A stretch of 64,000 bases of DNA from the NCBI GenBank assembly GCA_964515235.1, contig CAZEVO010000009.1, positions 1 to 64,000 on the forward strand, written 5' to 3'. Positions 45,095 to 54,516 of this stretch are shown one piece after another. The notes beneath the pieces are model-generated. The model was not told the origin of the DNA, searched no databases, and worked only from the letters and a program-made list of their open reading frames with translations. This DNA is from OPU3-GD-OMZ sp964515235 (GTDB lineage Bacteria; Pseudomonadota; Gammaproteobacteria; Methylococcales; Methylomonadaceae). Every line of letters starts with the position of its first letter. The stretch's first letter is position 1. A program made the translations under genes and the position numbers.

Positions 45095-47272
45095 TCAAAT
45101 CTTAACTCGGATAATTTTTAAAACAATTGATAATTTTTTCAATTTCCGAATGATATTTGCTAAGTGAGTCCGGTCTAAGACAGTAACCGTTATTAAATCC
45201 ACTGAAACGCGTTCACCTTGCTCAAGAATTCTAACATTTTCAATATTCGAATCCATTGTCGAGATAGTCGATGCAACCGTTGCCAATGACCCTCGTTCAT
45301 TTAATAACTCAACCCGAATCTCTGCTGAAAATTCATTATCTGATTGTTGATCACTCCACTCAACATTTAACCATTGATTTTGTTTTTTCCTATCATCACT
45401 GCTATTTTTGCATTCAACCCGATGAATAACAATGCCACGTCCTGGATTAAAGTATCCAATAATAGGATCGCCCGGTAGTGGCCGACAACATTTAGGCAAA
45501 GAAATAACAATCCCTTCCGTGCCTTTAATAACCAGAGGGGTATCCGTTTTTTGTTTTGTAGACGCTAGTGTTTCATCACCCAAGGCAGCTAACTCTATCA
45601 AACGCTGAACAACAACAAAAGGCATCCGATCACCTAGGCCAATAGCTTCATAAAGCTGATCTAAACTATTTAAAGAAAAATTACTGACCAGTAGTTCTAA
45701 CTGTTCACTCGATACTGATTTCTTGTTTAACCCAATTGCCTTTAGTTCTCGTTTAAACAATCGTTTACCGAGATTAATCGCCTCACCTGTTTTAAAATGT
45801 TTTAGGTAGGTACGGATTGCAGAACGCGCTTTTGCAGTGACGACATAATTCAACCAAATTGGATTAGGGTGTGCCCAAGATGATGAAAGCACTTCAACTG
45901 TCATGCCATTTTCAAGTTGTGTTTGCAAGGGTACCAATCGTCTGTTGATTCGGGCTGAAACACACTTGTTCCCAATATCCGTATGAACTGCATACGCAAA
46001 ATCAACAATGCATGCTCCTCTTGGCATCTTGATAACGTTACCTTTAGGCGTAAAAACAAAGACTTCTTTCGGAAACAAATCAACTTTCAAATTATCAATA
46101 AACTCAAATGAATCTCCCGCTGTTTTTTGTATTTCCAATAAATCACGTAACCACTCATTAGCTAATTCTTTAGATTCTGATGCTTTTTCATCCCCTTTTT
46201 TATACAACCAATGCGCAGCAATTCCTGTTTCAGATAATTGATGCATTTCAAAAGTACGAATTTGTATCTCAAGCGGAATGCCATAAGGACCGACCATGAT
46301 ACTGTGAAGTGATTGATAACCATTAGCTTTTGGCAGTGCAATATAATCCTTAAAACGTCCCGGTATAGGCCGAAATAAGCTATGAATTATTCCAAGTGTT
46401 CGATAACAGGAATCGGCATCATGACAATAAATCCTAAACGCATAAACATCAAAAACATCTGAAAAAGAAATCTTCTTTTTCTGCATTTTTTTATAAATGC
46501 TATAGAGATGTTTTTCACGACCATTAACCTCAGCATCTAAAGAACATTCCTTTAATCGATGAGTAATGGACTTCTCAATTGTTTTTAAAATCTGTGTTCT
46601 ATTACCTCTAGATTTTCTAACCGCTTCCGCAAGAATACGATTACGCATAGGATACAATGAAGCAAAACTCAACATTTCTAATTGATGCCTTACATCATTC
46701 ATCCCTAACCGATCAGCAAGCGGAACATAAATATCAAGCGTCTCACGGGCAATTCGACATTGTTTATGACGTTCCATTGCCCCTAAGGTTTTCATGTTGT
46801 GTAAGCGGTCTGCGAGCTTTACCATAATAACGCGTAAATCCTTCGCCATAGCAAGGATCATTTTACGTACACTTTCAGCCTTGGACTCCTGCTTACTCTT
46901 GTTCTCAATCGTTCCTAATTTACTGACGCCATCGACTAACTCAGCAACTTCTTCATTGAATTCTGCAGCTAAATCTTCCTTGGTTGATGATGAATCTTCA
47001 ATCACATCATGCAATATCGCCGCAATAATACCATTTACATCCATACGCATTTCAGAGAGTGACAATGCGACTGAAAGCGGGTGGCAAATATAAGCCTCGC
47101 CACTTTTTCTGAATTGCTTTATATGAGCCTGACGACCAAATTCAAAAGCCTTGACAACTTCATCTATCTGGTTTTGCTCAAGGTAATCGGAAAGTTTCTC
47201 GCATAATTCAGCAACCAGTTTGTTTTCTGGTAACGCTGCTTCTTCTGCTAGATGAGTTGCTGAAATAGTCAT
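45095..47272 (-). CDS. spoT: Bifunctional (p)ppGpp synthetase/hydrolase
   Basis: SpoT/Rel makes and destroys the alarmone (p)ppGpp. The 725 residues have the hydrolase HD motif (AILHDVIEDS, His88-Asp89) intact, a synthetase domain with GRFKDYIALPKANGYQSLHS (residues 305-324), a TGS domain (about 405-465), and a C-terminal ACT domain. Residues 306-309 are RFKD, the RxKD form known in bifunctional enzymes, rather than the ExDD of monofunctional RelA. So synthesis should be retained. It follows rpoZ by 21 nt, the usual rpoZ-spoT coupling. Confidence 0.96.
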   Translation of the reverse strand: MTISATHLAEEAALPENKLVAELCEKLSDYLEQNQIDEVVKAFEFGRQAHIKQFRKSGEAYICHPLSVALSLSEMRMDVNGIIAAILHDVIEDSSSTKEDLAAEFNEEVAELVDGVSKLGTIENKSKQESKAESVRKMILAMAKDLRVIMVKLADRLHNMKTLGAMERHKQCRIARETLDIYVPLADRLGMNDVRHQLEMLSFASLYPMRNRILAEAVRKSRGNRTQILKTIEKSITHRLKECSLDAEVNGREKHLYSIYKKMQKKKISFSDVFDVYAFRIYCHDADSCYRTLGIIHSLFRPIPGRFKDYIALPKANGYQSLHSIMVGPYGIPLEIQIRTFEMHQLSETGIAAHWLYKKGDEKASESKELANEWLRDLLEIQKTAGDSFEFIDNLKVDLFPKEVFVFTPKGNVIKMPRGACIVDFAYAVHTDIGNKCVSARINRRLVPLQTQLENGMTVEVLSSSWAHPNPIWLNYVVTAKARSAIRTYLKHFKTGEAINLGKRLFKRELKAIGLNKKSVSSEQLELLVSNFSLNSLDQLYEAIGLGDRMPFVVVQRLIELAALGDETLASTKQKTDTPLVIKGTEGIVISLPKCCRPLPGDPIIGYFNPGRGIVIHRVECKNSSDDRKKQNQWLNVEWSDQQSDNEFSAEIRVELLNERGSLATVASTISTMDSNIENVRILEQGERVSVDLITVTVLDRTHLANIIRKLKKLSIVLKIIRVKI

Positions 47273-47293
47273 CGAAACACCTAAGATTGACTC

Positions 47294-47548
47294 TTATTCT
47301 GTTTTTTCTACTTCGCCTTCAGCAATACTATAATCAATATTTTTAGCCTCAAAACTGGCTATATTATCTTCGTCTACCAATCCTTCTGATATTTCACGAA
47401 GCGCAACCACTGTATCTTTATCACGTTCTCTGGAAACTAAGGGTTCTGCGTTCGACATTAATTGACGCGCTCTTTTACTTGACAGCAAAACCAAATCAAA
47501 TCGGTTGCCTACTTTTTCTAAACAATCTTCAACAGTTACTCTAGCCAT
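47294..47548 (-). CDS. rpoZ: RNA polymerase omega subunit
   Basis: Omega helps assemble RNA polymerase and forms part of a ppGpp site. The 84 residues begin MARVTVEDCLEKVGNRFDLVLLSSKRARQL, the family signature, with VALREISEGLV near residue 65. In many gammaproteobacteria gmk precedes rpoZ; here the upstream gene is pgk. Confidence 0.96.
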   Translation of the reverse strand: MARVTVEDCLEKVGNRFDLVLLSSKRARQLMSNAEPLVSRERDKDTVVALREISEGLVDEDNIASFEAKNIDYSIAEGEVEKTE

Positions 47549-47608
47549 AATCTCACCTTAAATAATAATTCTTAACGTTAAAACGTTCACACCACGACAA
47601 TCTAATGT

Positions 47609-48781
47609 TTAACTTTTCTTTTCTAACATAGCAACAGCCGGCAATACTTTTCCTTCCAAAAACTCTAGGAAAGCTCCGCCACCAGTAGACGTATAAGAAA
47701 CCTGATCAGCTATCCCGTACTTATCAATAGCGGCCAGTGTATCGCCACCGCCGGCAATTGAAAAGGCATCCCCTTCTGCAATGGCAAAAGCCATCACTTC
47801 TGTACCTTTACTAAATTGTTCAATTTCAAAAACACCAACCGGACCATTCCAGACGATGGTACCTGCTGTTTTCAACAGCTCGGCATAATGGGCTGCCGTT
47901 TCAGGACCAATGTCCAAAATCAAATCATCGGCTTCAACATCGGTTACCTTACGAACAAAAGCTTCGGCATCGTCAGAAAATTCCTTAGCACAAACCACAT
48001 CGACAGGAACGGGTATTTCAATACCTTTTTCCTGCGCTTGTGCCATTAACTTCTTAGCCTCTGGAATAAGGTCCTCTTCATACAGCGATTTCCCGACCGA
48101 AAAACCGGCTGCAGCAATAAAAGTATTAGCGATTCCACCCCCAACAATTAATTGATCTACTTTCGTTGATAATGACTCAAGTACGGTTAATTTAGATGAT
48201 ACTTTTGAGCCACCAACAATGGCAATTAAAGGGTTTTTGGGGTGTTCTAATGCTCGACCCAATGCATCTAATTCGTTTGCCAATAAAGGTCCAGAACAAG
48301 CAATTTCAGCAAACTCAGCGACGCGATGCGTCGAGGCCTGTGCTCGGTGCGCCGTTCCAAAAGCATCCATAACAAAAACATCACATAAGGCAGCCATTTT
48401 CTGACCCAACTCAACGGCATTACTTTTCTCACCGATATTAAAACGAACATTCTCACAAAGAACCACTTCTCCTGGCTCTACATCCACACCATCTAACCAG
48501 TCTTTTCGTAATCGCACTGGTTGTCCCAATAGCTCTGACAAGCGTGTTGCAACGGGAGCTAGTGAGAATTGTTCATCATACTCTCCTTCTAACGGACGCC
48601 CCAGATGAGATAAAAGAATAACAGCAGCCCCTGCTTCCAAGGCTTTTTTAATCGTAGGTAAACTTGCACGAATACGGATGTCACTAGTCACAGCTCCATC
48701 TTTAATAGGTACGTTTAAATCTTGTCTTATTAGTACACGTTTACCGGATAAATCTAAATCGATCATTCTTTTAATTGACAT
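47609..48781 (-). CDS. pgk: Phosphoglycerate kinase
   Basis: Pgk interconverts 1,3-bisphosphoglycerate and 3-phosphoglycerate with ATP formation, in glycolysis or gluconeogenesis. I start at ATG 48781 because GAGGAAA lies just before it; the longer frame uses TTG 48793. The 390 residues contain RVLIRQDLNVPIKDG, LLSHLGRP, VVLCENVRFNIGE, GGSKVSSKLTVLE, and the nucleotide loop TIVWNGPVGVFE plus GGGDTLAAI. In a methylotroph it links serine-cycle and RuMP-derived triose phosphates. Confidence 0.97.
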   Translation of the reverse strand: MSIKRMIDLDLSGKRVLIRQDLNVPIKDGAVTSDIRIRASLPTIKKALEAGAAVILLSHLGRPLEGEYDEQFSLAPVATRLSELLGQPVRLRKDWLDGVDVEPGEVVLCENVRFNIGEKSNAVELGQKMAALCDVFVMDAFGTAHRAQASTHRVAEFAEIACSGPLLANELDALGRALEHPKNPLIAIVGGSKVSSKLTVLESLSTKVDQLIVGGGIANTFIAAAGFSVGKSLYEEDLIPEAKKLMAQAQEKGIEIPVPVDVVCAKEFSDDAEAFVRKVTDVEADDLILDIGPETAAHYAELLKTAGTIVWNGPVGVFEIEQFSKGTEVMAFAIAEGDAFSIAGGGDTLAAIDKYGIADQVSYTSTGGGAFLEFLEGKVLPAVAMLEKKS

Positions 48782-48834
48782 TACTTTCCTCAAAATATAA
48801 TTAAAACTATTTATTCTCTACTTAAAAAAACTAC

Positions 48835-50487
48835 TTAACTGTTTTGATTGGCTCGGATAAAAAAGAGTCCGCCAACCACGCCCAAAAACCAAGGCCATAA
48901 TGAAATACCATCACTCTTTGCCAACAATGCATAATCGGCCACACCTATCATTGTCGCGACCAAAACGAATGTTGCCCCCATTACCGAAAAAACAATTCGA
49001 CGCTGGTTATCGATCAAATGATTACGAATACTTGCTAAATCCTTTGCGGTCAAATTTACTTGTAATTTCCCTTTAGCTGCATCATCTAGAACCCGAAAAG
49101 CTAACCCAGGAATTTCAGGTATTTGCTCAGCCATCAATGGTATGTTGTCAATTGCCTTGGTTAGTTTAGCTTTAGGACTTAAACGCTCCTTAAACCAACC
49201 CTCCAAAAAAGGTTTAGCGGTTTGCCATAAATCTAGATCCGGATATAACTCTCGTCCTAATCCCTCAATATTGAGCAATGTCTTTTGTAATAAAACCAAT
49301 TGCGGCTGAACTTGCATATCAAACCGGCGTGCTGTCTCAAATAACCGTAAAAGAAATAATCCAAATGATATTTCTTTCAGTGGTTTCTCAAAAATAGGCT
49401 CACAAACTGTTCGAATAGCTGACTCAAATTCCTCTATCCGTGTTGAACTCGGCACCCACCCTGACGCCACATGCATTTCAGCAACACGATAATAATCGCG
49501 ATTGAAAAAAGCTAAAAAGTTTTCAGCTAAATAACGTTGATCCGATATGGTCAATGTTCCTACAATACCAAAATCTATCGCCGTATATTTAGCTGGCGGC
49601 GTGACAAAAATATTACCCGGGTGCATATCAGCATGAAAAAAGTTATCTCTGAAAACCTGAGTGAAAAATATTTCCACGCCTCGCTCAGCCAATACTTTAA
49701 AATTTACACCGGCTTCTTCCATACGATCAATATCACCGACGGGAATACCATAAATACGCTCCATCACTAATACATTAGTTCGTGTATACGGCCAATAAAT
49801 TTTAGGAATATATAAAATATCCGATTGTTCAAAATTACGACGTAATTTTGCTGCATTCCCTGCTTCTCGAATTAAATCCAATTCATCCAGAATTGTTTTT
49901 TCAAACTCGGCAACAACTTCTATTGGTCGTAATCGTTTTGCTTCAGGCCAAAATCGCTCTGCTAATTTAGCGATTTCATATAATAAACCAATATCTATAC
50001 GTATGCGCTTCTCAATCTCTGGTCTAAGAATTTTAACGACAACATCTTCACCGGTTTTTAATTTTGCCGCATGCACCTGAGCAACTGATGCAGAGGCTAG
50101 TACATCATTATCAAATTCTGAAAAAACATCATCTATAGATGATCCTAATTGGGTTTCAACTATTTGCCGTGCCTCTGCCACTGAAAAAGGCGGCACTTTA
50201 TCTTGTAATTTAATTAATTCGTTTGCAATATCCTCAGGTAGTAAATCTTTTCGTGTGGATAATGCTTGACCAAATTTAACAAAAATAGGCCCTAGGTCTT
50301 CTAATGCTAAACGAATTCGACGCCCAACTGGGTCATTGCGATGCGTAGACCAAATGCTAGAACTAAACTGCACTAAATAACGTATCGGACGAAACAGGTG
50401 TATTTTTTGAACCACTTCATCCAATCCATGGGAAACTAAAACCCAATTAATATGTATCAAGCGTGCCAACAGCTTGGGATTTATCAC
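48835..50487 (-). CDS. ubiB: UbiB atypical kinase for ubiquinone biosynthesis
   Basis: UbiB is an ABC1/ADCK-type ATPase needed for the hydroxylation steps of ubiquinone synthesis at the inner membrane. The 550 residues show the ABC1 signatures FVKFGQALSTRKDLLPEDIANEL, LASASVAQVHAAKLKTGEDVVVKI, and the kinase-like motif NFFHADMHPGNIFV plus AIDFGIVG. Two membrane helices end the protein. It is the third gene of an ubiE-ubiJ-ubiB run, as in E. coli. Confidence 0.95.
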   Translation of the reverse strand: MINPKLLARLIHINWVLVSHGLDEVVQKIHLFRPIRYLVQFSSSIWSTHRNDPVGRRIRLALEDLGPIFVKFGQALSTRKDLLPEDIANELIKLQDKVPPFSVAEARQIVETQLGSSIDDVFSEFDNDVLASASVAQVHAAKLKTGEDVVVKILRPEIEKRIRIDIGLLYEIAKLAERFWPEAKRLRPIEVVAEFEKTILDELDLIREAGNAAKLRRNFEQSDILYIPKIYWPYTRTNVLVMERIYGIPVGDIDRMEEAGVNFKVLAERGVEIFFTQVFRDNFFHADMHPGNIFVTPPAKYTAIDFGIVGTLTISDQRYLAENFLAFFNRDYYRVAEMHVASGWVPSSTRIEEFESAIRTVCEPIFEKPLKEISFGLFLLRLFETARRFDMQVQPQLVLLQKTLLNIEGLGRELYPDLDLWQTAKPFLEGWFKERLSPKAKLTKAIDNIPLMAEQIPEIPGLAFRVLDDAAKGKLQVNLTAKDLASIRNHLIDNQRRIVFSVMGATFVLVATMIGVADYALLAKSDGISLWPWFLGVVGGLFFIRANQNS

Positions 50488-50551
50488 ATAACGTCCTTAA
50501 CTATTAATGATTAGTAATACTCAGTTCTTTAAATTACAAAAAAACTGATGC

Positions 50552-51166
50552 CTATTTTGCTTTGAATTTATTTTGTAACCTAATTGTTCGTAAAACGATA
50601 CGGTCAAGATCAGATCGTAAATCATCAACTTGTTTTAAGAACACCTCAACTTCGGGCTCAGAAGGCGTATCCTGAGTTTCATCTTGCAAAAACTCAGTCA
50701 CATTTAATTGCAATGTTTTCAATGCGTCCCGTTTGTAATGATAACTCCAACGAACAACATTGCCTAACTGATGTGCTGCGACATCACCTGTGTAATGTGA
50801 TAACCGTTCTTCAATATCTGGGTCTAATTGTTTAAATAACTGTTGAAAATTTCGGCCAACCGCTAAATCACCTGAAATCTTCACATCCCCTGTAAACAAA
50901 GAACGCATGCCAGACATGTTTAATGTCATTAATGCCATGGTTGAAATAGGACCTTCAATATATGTATCTACGTCCCCATTAAATTCATCTACAAGCTGAA
51001 TACTGTGGTCTGTCGGACAAAAAAAGACTGTTTGATTAATCGGTTGCAAATTAACTGCAATGATTTTCCCAGACAACGGCGCTAACAATAGAGAAGATTC
51101 AACATCTAAAGATAATAGTTGTGCTAATACCCGCTCTAAAGCACTCGTCAATAACCCTTTAATCAT
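50552..51166 (-). CDS. ubiJ: Ubiquinone biosynthesis accessory factor UbiJ (SCP2 domain)
   Basis: UbiJ binds ubiquinone intermediates with its SCP2-like lipid-binding domain and organises the soluble Ubi complex together with UbiK. The 204 residues hold an SCP2 fold in the N-terminal part, including VEFNGDVDTYIEGPISTMALMTLNM-like sequence and FTGDVKISGDLAVGRNFQQLFKQLDPDIEERLSHYTGDVAAHQLG, and a C-terminal helical region. The assignment rests largely on position between ubiE and ubiB and on SCP2 character, which together are quite specific. Confidence 0.9.
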   Translation of the reverse strand: MIKGLLTSALERVLAQLLSLDVESSLLLAPLSGKIIAVNLQPINQTVFFCPTDHSIQLVDEFNGDVDTYIEGPISTMALMTLNMSGMRSLFTGDVKISGDLAVGRNFQQLFKQLDPDIEERLSHYTGDVAAHQLGNVVRWSYHYKRDALKTLQLNVTEFLQDETQDTPSEPEVEVFLKQVDDLRSDLDRIVLRTIRLQNKFKAK

Positions 51167-51177
51167 AATGGAAATAG

Positions 51178-51927
51178 TTAAAACTTATAACCACGATGAA
51201 CGGCAACCACACCTTGAGTCATATTATGATAATCACAACGTTCCAACCCAGCTACCTCCATGAGTCTTTTAAGTTCATCTTGTTTAGGGTGCATACGAAT
51301 TGACTCGGCTAAATAACGATAACTTTCCGAATCATTTGCCACGACTTGTCCCATTGTCGGCAATAGATTAAATGAATAAAAATCATACATTTTACCCACA
51401 ACATCGTTAGTTGGATGGGAAAACTCTAAAACAATCACGCAACCACCTGGTTTTAAAACTCGATGCATGGAGCGCAACGCAGCTTCTTTATCCGTAACAT
51501 TCCTCAAGCCAAATGCAATACAAACACAATCAAAGGTATTATCTTCAAAGGGTAGTTTTTCCGCATTGATTTGCGCATATTGAATATTTTCTACTAGTCC
51601 ACGATCAGTCATTCGATCACGTCCTGTTGCTAACATTGCCTTATTAATATCAGACAAAACCACACGTCCTGAACGTCCAACACGTTTAGAAAACAATGTT
51701 GTTAAATCACCGGTACCGCCAGCCAAATCAAGAACCTGTTGGCCTTCTCTCACATTACTCAGTTGTACAGCGACTCGTTTCCATATTCGGTGAATTCCAA
51801 ATGACATTAAATCATTCATCACATCATATTTATCAGCAACAGAATCAAATACGCCTTTAACTAATTCCACCTTGTCTTCTGTATTAACCTGCTTAAAACC
51901 AAAATGTGTTGTTTTTTCATCATTCAT
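51178..51927 (-). CDS. ubiE: Ubiquinone/menaquinone C-methyltransferase
   Basis: UbiE methylates the quinone ring with S-adenosylmethionine. The frame opens at 51936, but the AAAAGGAA site touches that codon; ATG 51927 is better spaced and gives 249 residues starting MNDEKTTHFGFK, like E. coli UbiE. Motifs are VFDSVADKYDVMNDLMSFGIHRIWKR, the SAM-binding VLDLAGGTGDLT, and LRNVTDKEAALRSMHRVLKPGG. It lies 11 nt before ubiJ. Confidence 0.96.
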   Translation of the reverse strand: MNDEKTTHFGFKQVNTEDKVELVKGVFDSVADKYDVMNDLMSFGIHRIWKRVAVQLSNVREGQQVLDLAGGTGDLTTLFSKRVGRSGRVVLSDINKAMLATGRDRMTDRGLVENIQYAQINAEKLPFEDNTFDCVCIAFGLRNVTDKEAALRSMHRVLKPGGCVIVLEFSHPTNDVVGKMYDFYSFNLLPTMGQVVANDSESYRYLAESIRMHPKQDELKRLMEVAGLERCDYHNMTQGVVAVHRGYKF

Positions 51928-52023
51928 TAAATTCATTTCCTTTTAATTTATCTCTTGCCTTTAAACTACAGCCACATTGGTTGCTTTGCCAACTAAACTT
52001 AATAGTTTTAGAAACAATCGACA

Positions 52024-53343
52024 TTACAAAATATAACGACTTAAATCTTCATCTTCGGCAAATGTGGTCAAGTGTTGTTCGACATAATCCGCATCAATTG
52101 TTACAGCACCGTCCACTAAATCAGGTGCTTCAAAGGAAATGGTTTCCAGCAAACGTTCCAAGATAGTATGTAAGCGACGCGCACCGATATTTTCTGTAGT
52201 CTCATTAACATGCCAACTCATCTCAGCAATACGCTGAATACCTTCTTCAGAAAATTCTAAAGCGACCCCTTCTGTTGCTAAAAGGGCTTTATATTGATCT
52301 GTCAGTGAAGCATCAGGTTCCGTTAAAATTCGGACAAAATCTTCGACAGATAACGGTTCAAGTTCGACACGAATCGGAAAACGACCTTGTAATTCAGGAA
52401 TCAAATCAGACGGTTTAGTCAGGTGAAAAGCACCTGAAGCGATAAAAAGTATATGATCAGTCTTAATCATGCCATATTTCGTATTGACTGTACTGCCTTC
52501 AACCATTGGAAGCAAATCCCGTTGCACACCTTCTCTGGAAACATCACCTCCTCCTGTTTCAGAACGTTTGCAAACCTTATCAATTTCGTCAATAAAAACG
52601 ATTCCATTTTGCTCTGCTAATCGAACAGCTGACAACTTCAGCTCTTCTTCATTAATCATTTTATTCGCTTCATCATCTTTTAACAGTTGCATGGCTTCTT
52701 TAATACGCAACTTCCGTGACTGGGTTTTCCCCGCATGCATATTCTGAAACATTCCTTGTAACTGATTAGTCATTTCTTCCATACCCGGAGGAGCCATAAT
52801 TTCAACACCCACCTGCTTATCCTGAAGGTCTACTTCAATTTCCTTTTCATCAAAATCGCCCTCTCTTAATTTCTTACGCATCTTTTGTCGTGTTGCTGTT
52901 TCTGATTCTGATAAATTTGTGTTATCAACAGTGGGCAACAAAATATCCAATACCCTTTCCTCAGCAGCATCAAGCGCTCTATTTTGAACTTTCTTAACTT
53001 CTGACTCACGATTCATTTTTACTGCCATATCAACCAAGTCACGAATGATCGATTCCACATCACGGCCCACATAACCAACCTCGGTAAACTTTGTCGCTTC
53101 AACTTTAATGAAAGGTGCATTAGCTAAGCGGGCTAACCTACGGGCAATTTCAGTTTTCCCAACCCCCGTCGGTCCAATCATTAAAATATTTTTAGGCGTT
53201 ATTTCTTCACGTAATGCTAGATCCACCAATAATCGCCGCCAACGATTTCGGAGTGCTATTGCAACAGCTCGCTTTGCATTCGCTTGGCCGACAATATGTT
53301 TATCAAGTTCATGTACAATTTCTTTCGGTGTCATCTGTGTCAT
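52024..53343 (-). CDS. hslU: HslU ATPase subunit of the HslVU protease
   Basis: HslU is the AAA+ unfoldase that feeds substrates into HslV. The 439 residues show the N-terminal ELDKHIVGQANAKRAVAIALRNRWRR, Walker A GPTGVGKTEIARRLA, the pore motif GYVGRDVES, Walker B IVFIDEIDKVC, sensor segments, and the conserved C-terminal end DLSRYIL that inserts into HslV. It starts 10 nt after hslV. No sigma-32 promoter was recognised upstream of the pair. Confidence 0.98.
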   Translation of the reverse strand: MTQMTPKEIVHELDKHIVGQANAKRAVAIALRNRWRRLLVDLALREEITPKNILMIGPTGVGKTEIARRLARLANAPFIKVEATKFTEVGYVGRDVESIIRDLVDMAVKMNRESEVKKVQNRALDAAEERVLDILLPTVDNTNLSESETATRQKMRKKLREGDFDEKEIEVDLQDKQVGVEIMAPPGMEEMTNQLQGMFQNMHAGKTQSRKLRIKEAMQLLKDDEANKMINEEELKLSAVRLAEQNGIVFIDEIDKVCKRSETGGGDVSREGVQRDLLPMVEGSTVNTKYGMIKTDHILFIASGAFHLTKPSDLIPELQGRFPIRVELEPLSVEDFVRILTEPDASLTDQYKALLATEGVALEFSEEGIQRIAEMSWHVNETTENIGARRLHTILERLLETISFEAPDLVDGAVTIDADYVEQHLTTFAEDEDLSRYIL

Positions 53344-53353
53344 AGCTAATTAA

Positions 53354-53902
53354 TTACTCTTGTTCCGTTGCAAGTTCTTCAATGCGTAAATTATGGTTGG
53401 TATAAATACAAATATCACCTGCAATTGTTAATGATTTTTCCACAATTTCGCGCGCACTTAATTCTGTATTTTCCAACAATGCCAATGCTGCTGATTGAGC
53501 AAAGGGCCCACCAGAACCAATAGCAATTAAATTATGTTCCGGCTCAATAACATCACCTGTTCCTGAAATAATCAATGAAACCTTCGAATCCGCTATTGCA
53601 AGCAAAGCTTCTAAACGTCGTAGCGCCCTATCTGTTCGCCAATCTTTAGCCATTTCAACAGCTGCACGTGTCAAGTTACCTCGATGCTTTTCTAACTTCC
53701 CCTCAAAATGCTCAAACAACGTAAAAGCATCAGCAGTAGCTCCAGCAAATCCAGCAATCACCTGATCATGGTACAAACGCCGTACTTTTCGCGCATTCCC
53801 CTTCATCACAGTATTACCTAAAGTAACCTGACCATCACCGCCAATAACAACACGGTCACCTCGACGCACCGATACAATTGTTGTTCCTCTAAAATCCACC
53901 AT
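53354..53902 (-). CDS. hslV: HslV peptidase subunit of the HslVU protease
   Basis: HslV is the proteasome-like threonine protease of the HslVU complex. The 182 residues contain FRGTTIVSVRRGDRVVIGGDGQVT, where the Thr after the propeptide is the nucleophile exposed after cleavage, and GGDGQVTLG with the conserved Lys in the KGNARKVRRL segment. The end is normal. The first gene of hslV-hslU. Confidence 0.97.
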   Translation of the reverse strand: MVDFRGTTIVSVRRGDRVVIGGDGQVTLGNTVMKGNARKVRRLYHDQVIAGFAGATADAFTLFEHFEGKLEKHRGNLTRAAVEMAKDWRTDRALRRLEALLAIADSKVSLIISGTGDVIEPEHNLIAIGSGGPFAQSAALALLENTELSAREIVEKSLTIAGDICIYTNHNLRIEELATEQE

Positions 53903-54087
53903 AATCGTTGAATTTACCTCAAGTAAAAACAGGTAATTTTACATTAATTTCAGCATTGAATCTTGCTTGATTACGGTTAGTCTTACACTAACAAAAAAAA
54001 ACCTTGTTAATCCAAAAAAATCATTATTAGCAACGACCTCGAAAACCAATAAAAAATTAAAAAAAACACCATCCAGATAAATTTGCC

Positions 54088-54116
54088 TTGACTAAACCTC
54101 AAAAGGATTGTTTAAT
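54088..54116 (+). promoter_or_regulatory. Promoter of tRNA-Phe
   Basis: TTGACT (54088-54093), a 17-nt spacer and TTTAAT (54111-54116). The bases after the -10 box are GC-rich (CGCCCCC), as in stable-RNA promoters under stringent control. The start would be about 13 nt before the tRNA. Confidence 0.6.
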
Positions 54117-54135
54117 ACGCCCCCATCAGCTTTGT

Positions 54136-54211
<76 letters not shown>

Positions 54212-54410
54212 TCCTTACTTTACTCTTGATTACAAGCACCCTTAAGTGCATTACCTCCTCTACACCGGCCTGTATTTAGCTTTAAAATTTAGCGCCCATT
54301 CAGTATTGCTAACCCCTCCCTCTGGTAACACACCTTAATCACTGTTATTACTTTTTAGCCGCCACACCACTAACACCCTCGACCCATTACCCTAAAATTA
54401 ACTTTAAAAC

Positions 54411-54440
54411 TTGACAGATACGATTAATTTATGACATAAA
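54411..54440 (+). promoter_or_regulatory. Sigma-70 promoter of the urate-oxidase-N-like gene
   Basis: A perfect TTGACA (54411-54416) and CATAAA (54435-54440) are 18 nt apart. Transcription would start near 54447. The rest of 54212-54410 has no gene and only a minor hairpin (GCAC/GTGC) after the tRNA. Confidence 0.55.
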
Positions 54441-54445
54441 AAGAT

Positions 54446-54482
54446 AGATTTAAATATTTGTTTTTTATGTATTTTTAAATCT
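54446..54482 (+). promoter_or_regulatory. AT-rich hairpin in the leader, possible attenuator
   Basis: AGATTTAAA (54446-54454) and TTTAAATCT (54474-54482) are perfect 9-nt arms, followed by TTTTT after the second arm. It begins at the predicted transcription start of the downstream membrane-protein gene. It may be an attenuator or an AT-rich coincidence. Confidence 0.3.
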
Positions 54483-54516
54483 TTTTACGCTATCAATAAT
54501 ATAAAGGGGGGAAAGT

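Noticed and set aside
53964..53998. GTTAGT/ACTAAC hairpin next to an A-run between hslV and tRNA-Phe
   Set aside because: The T-run precedes the stem when read on the minus strand, and an A-run follows it on the plus strand, so it cannot be an intrinsic terminator in either direction.
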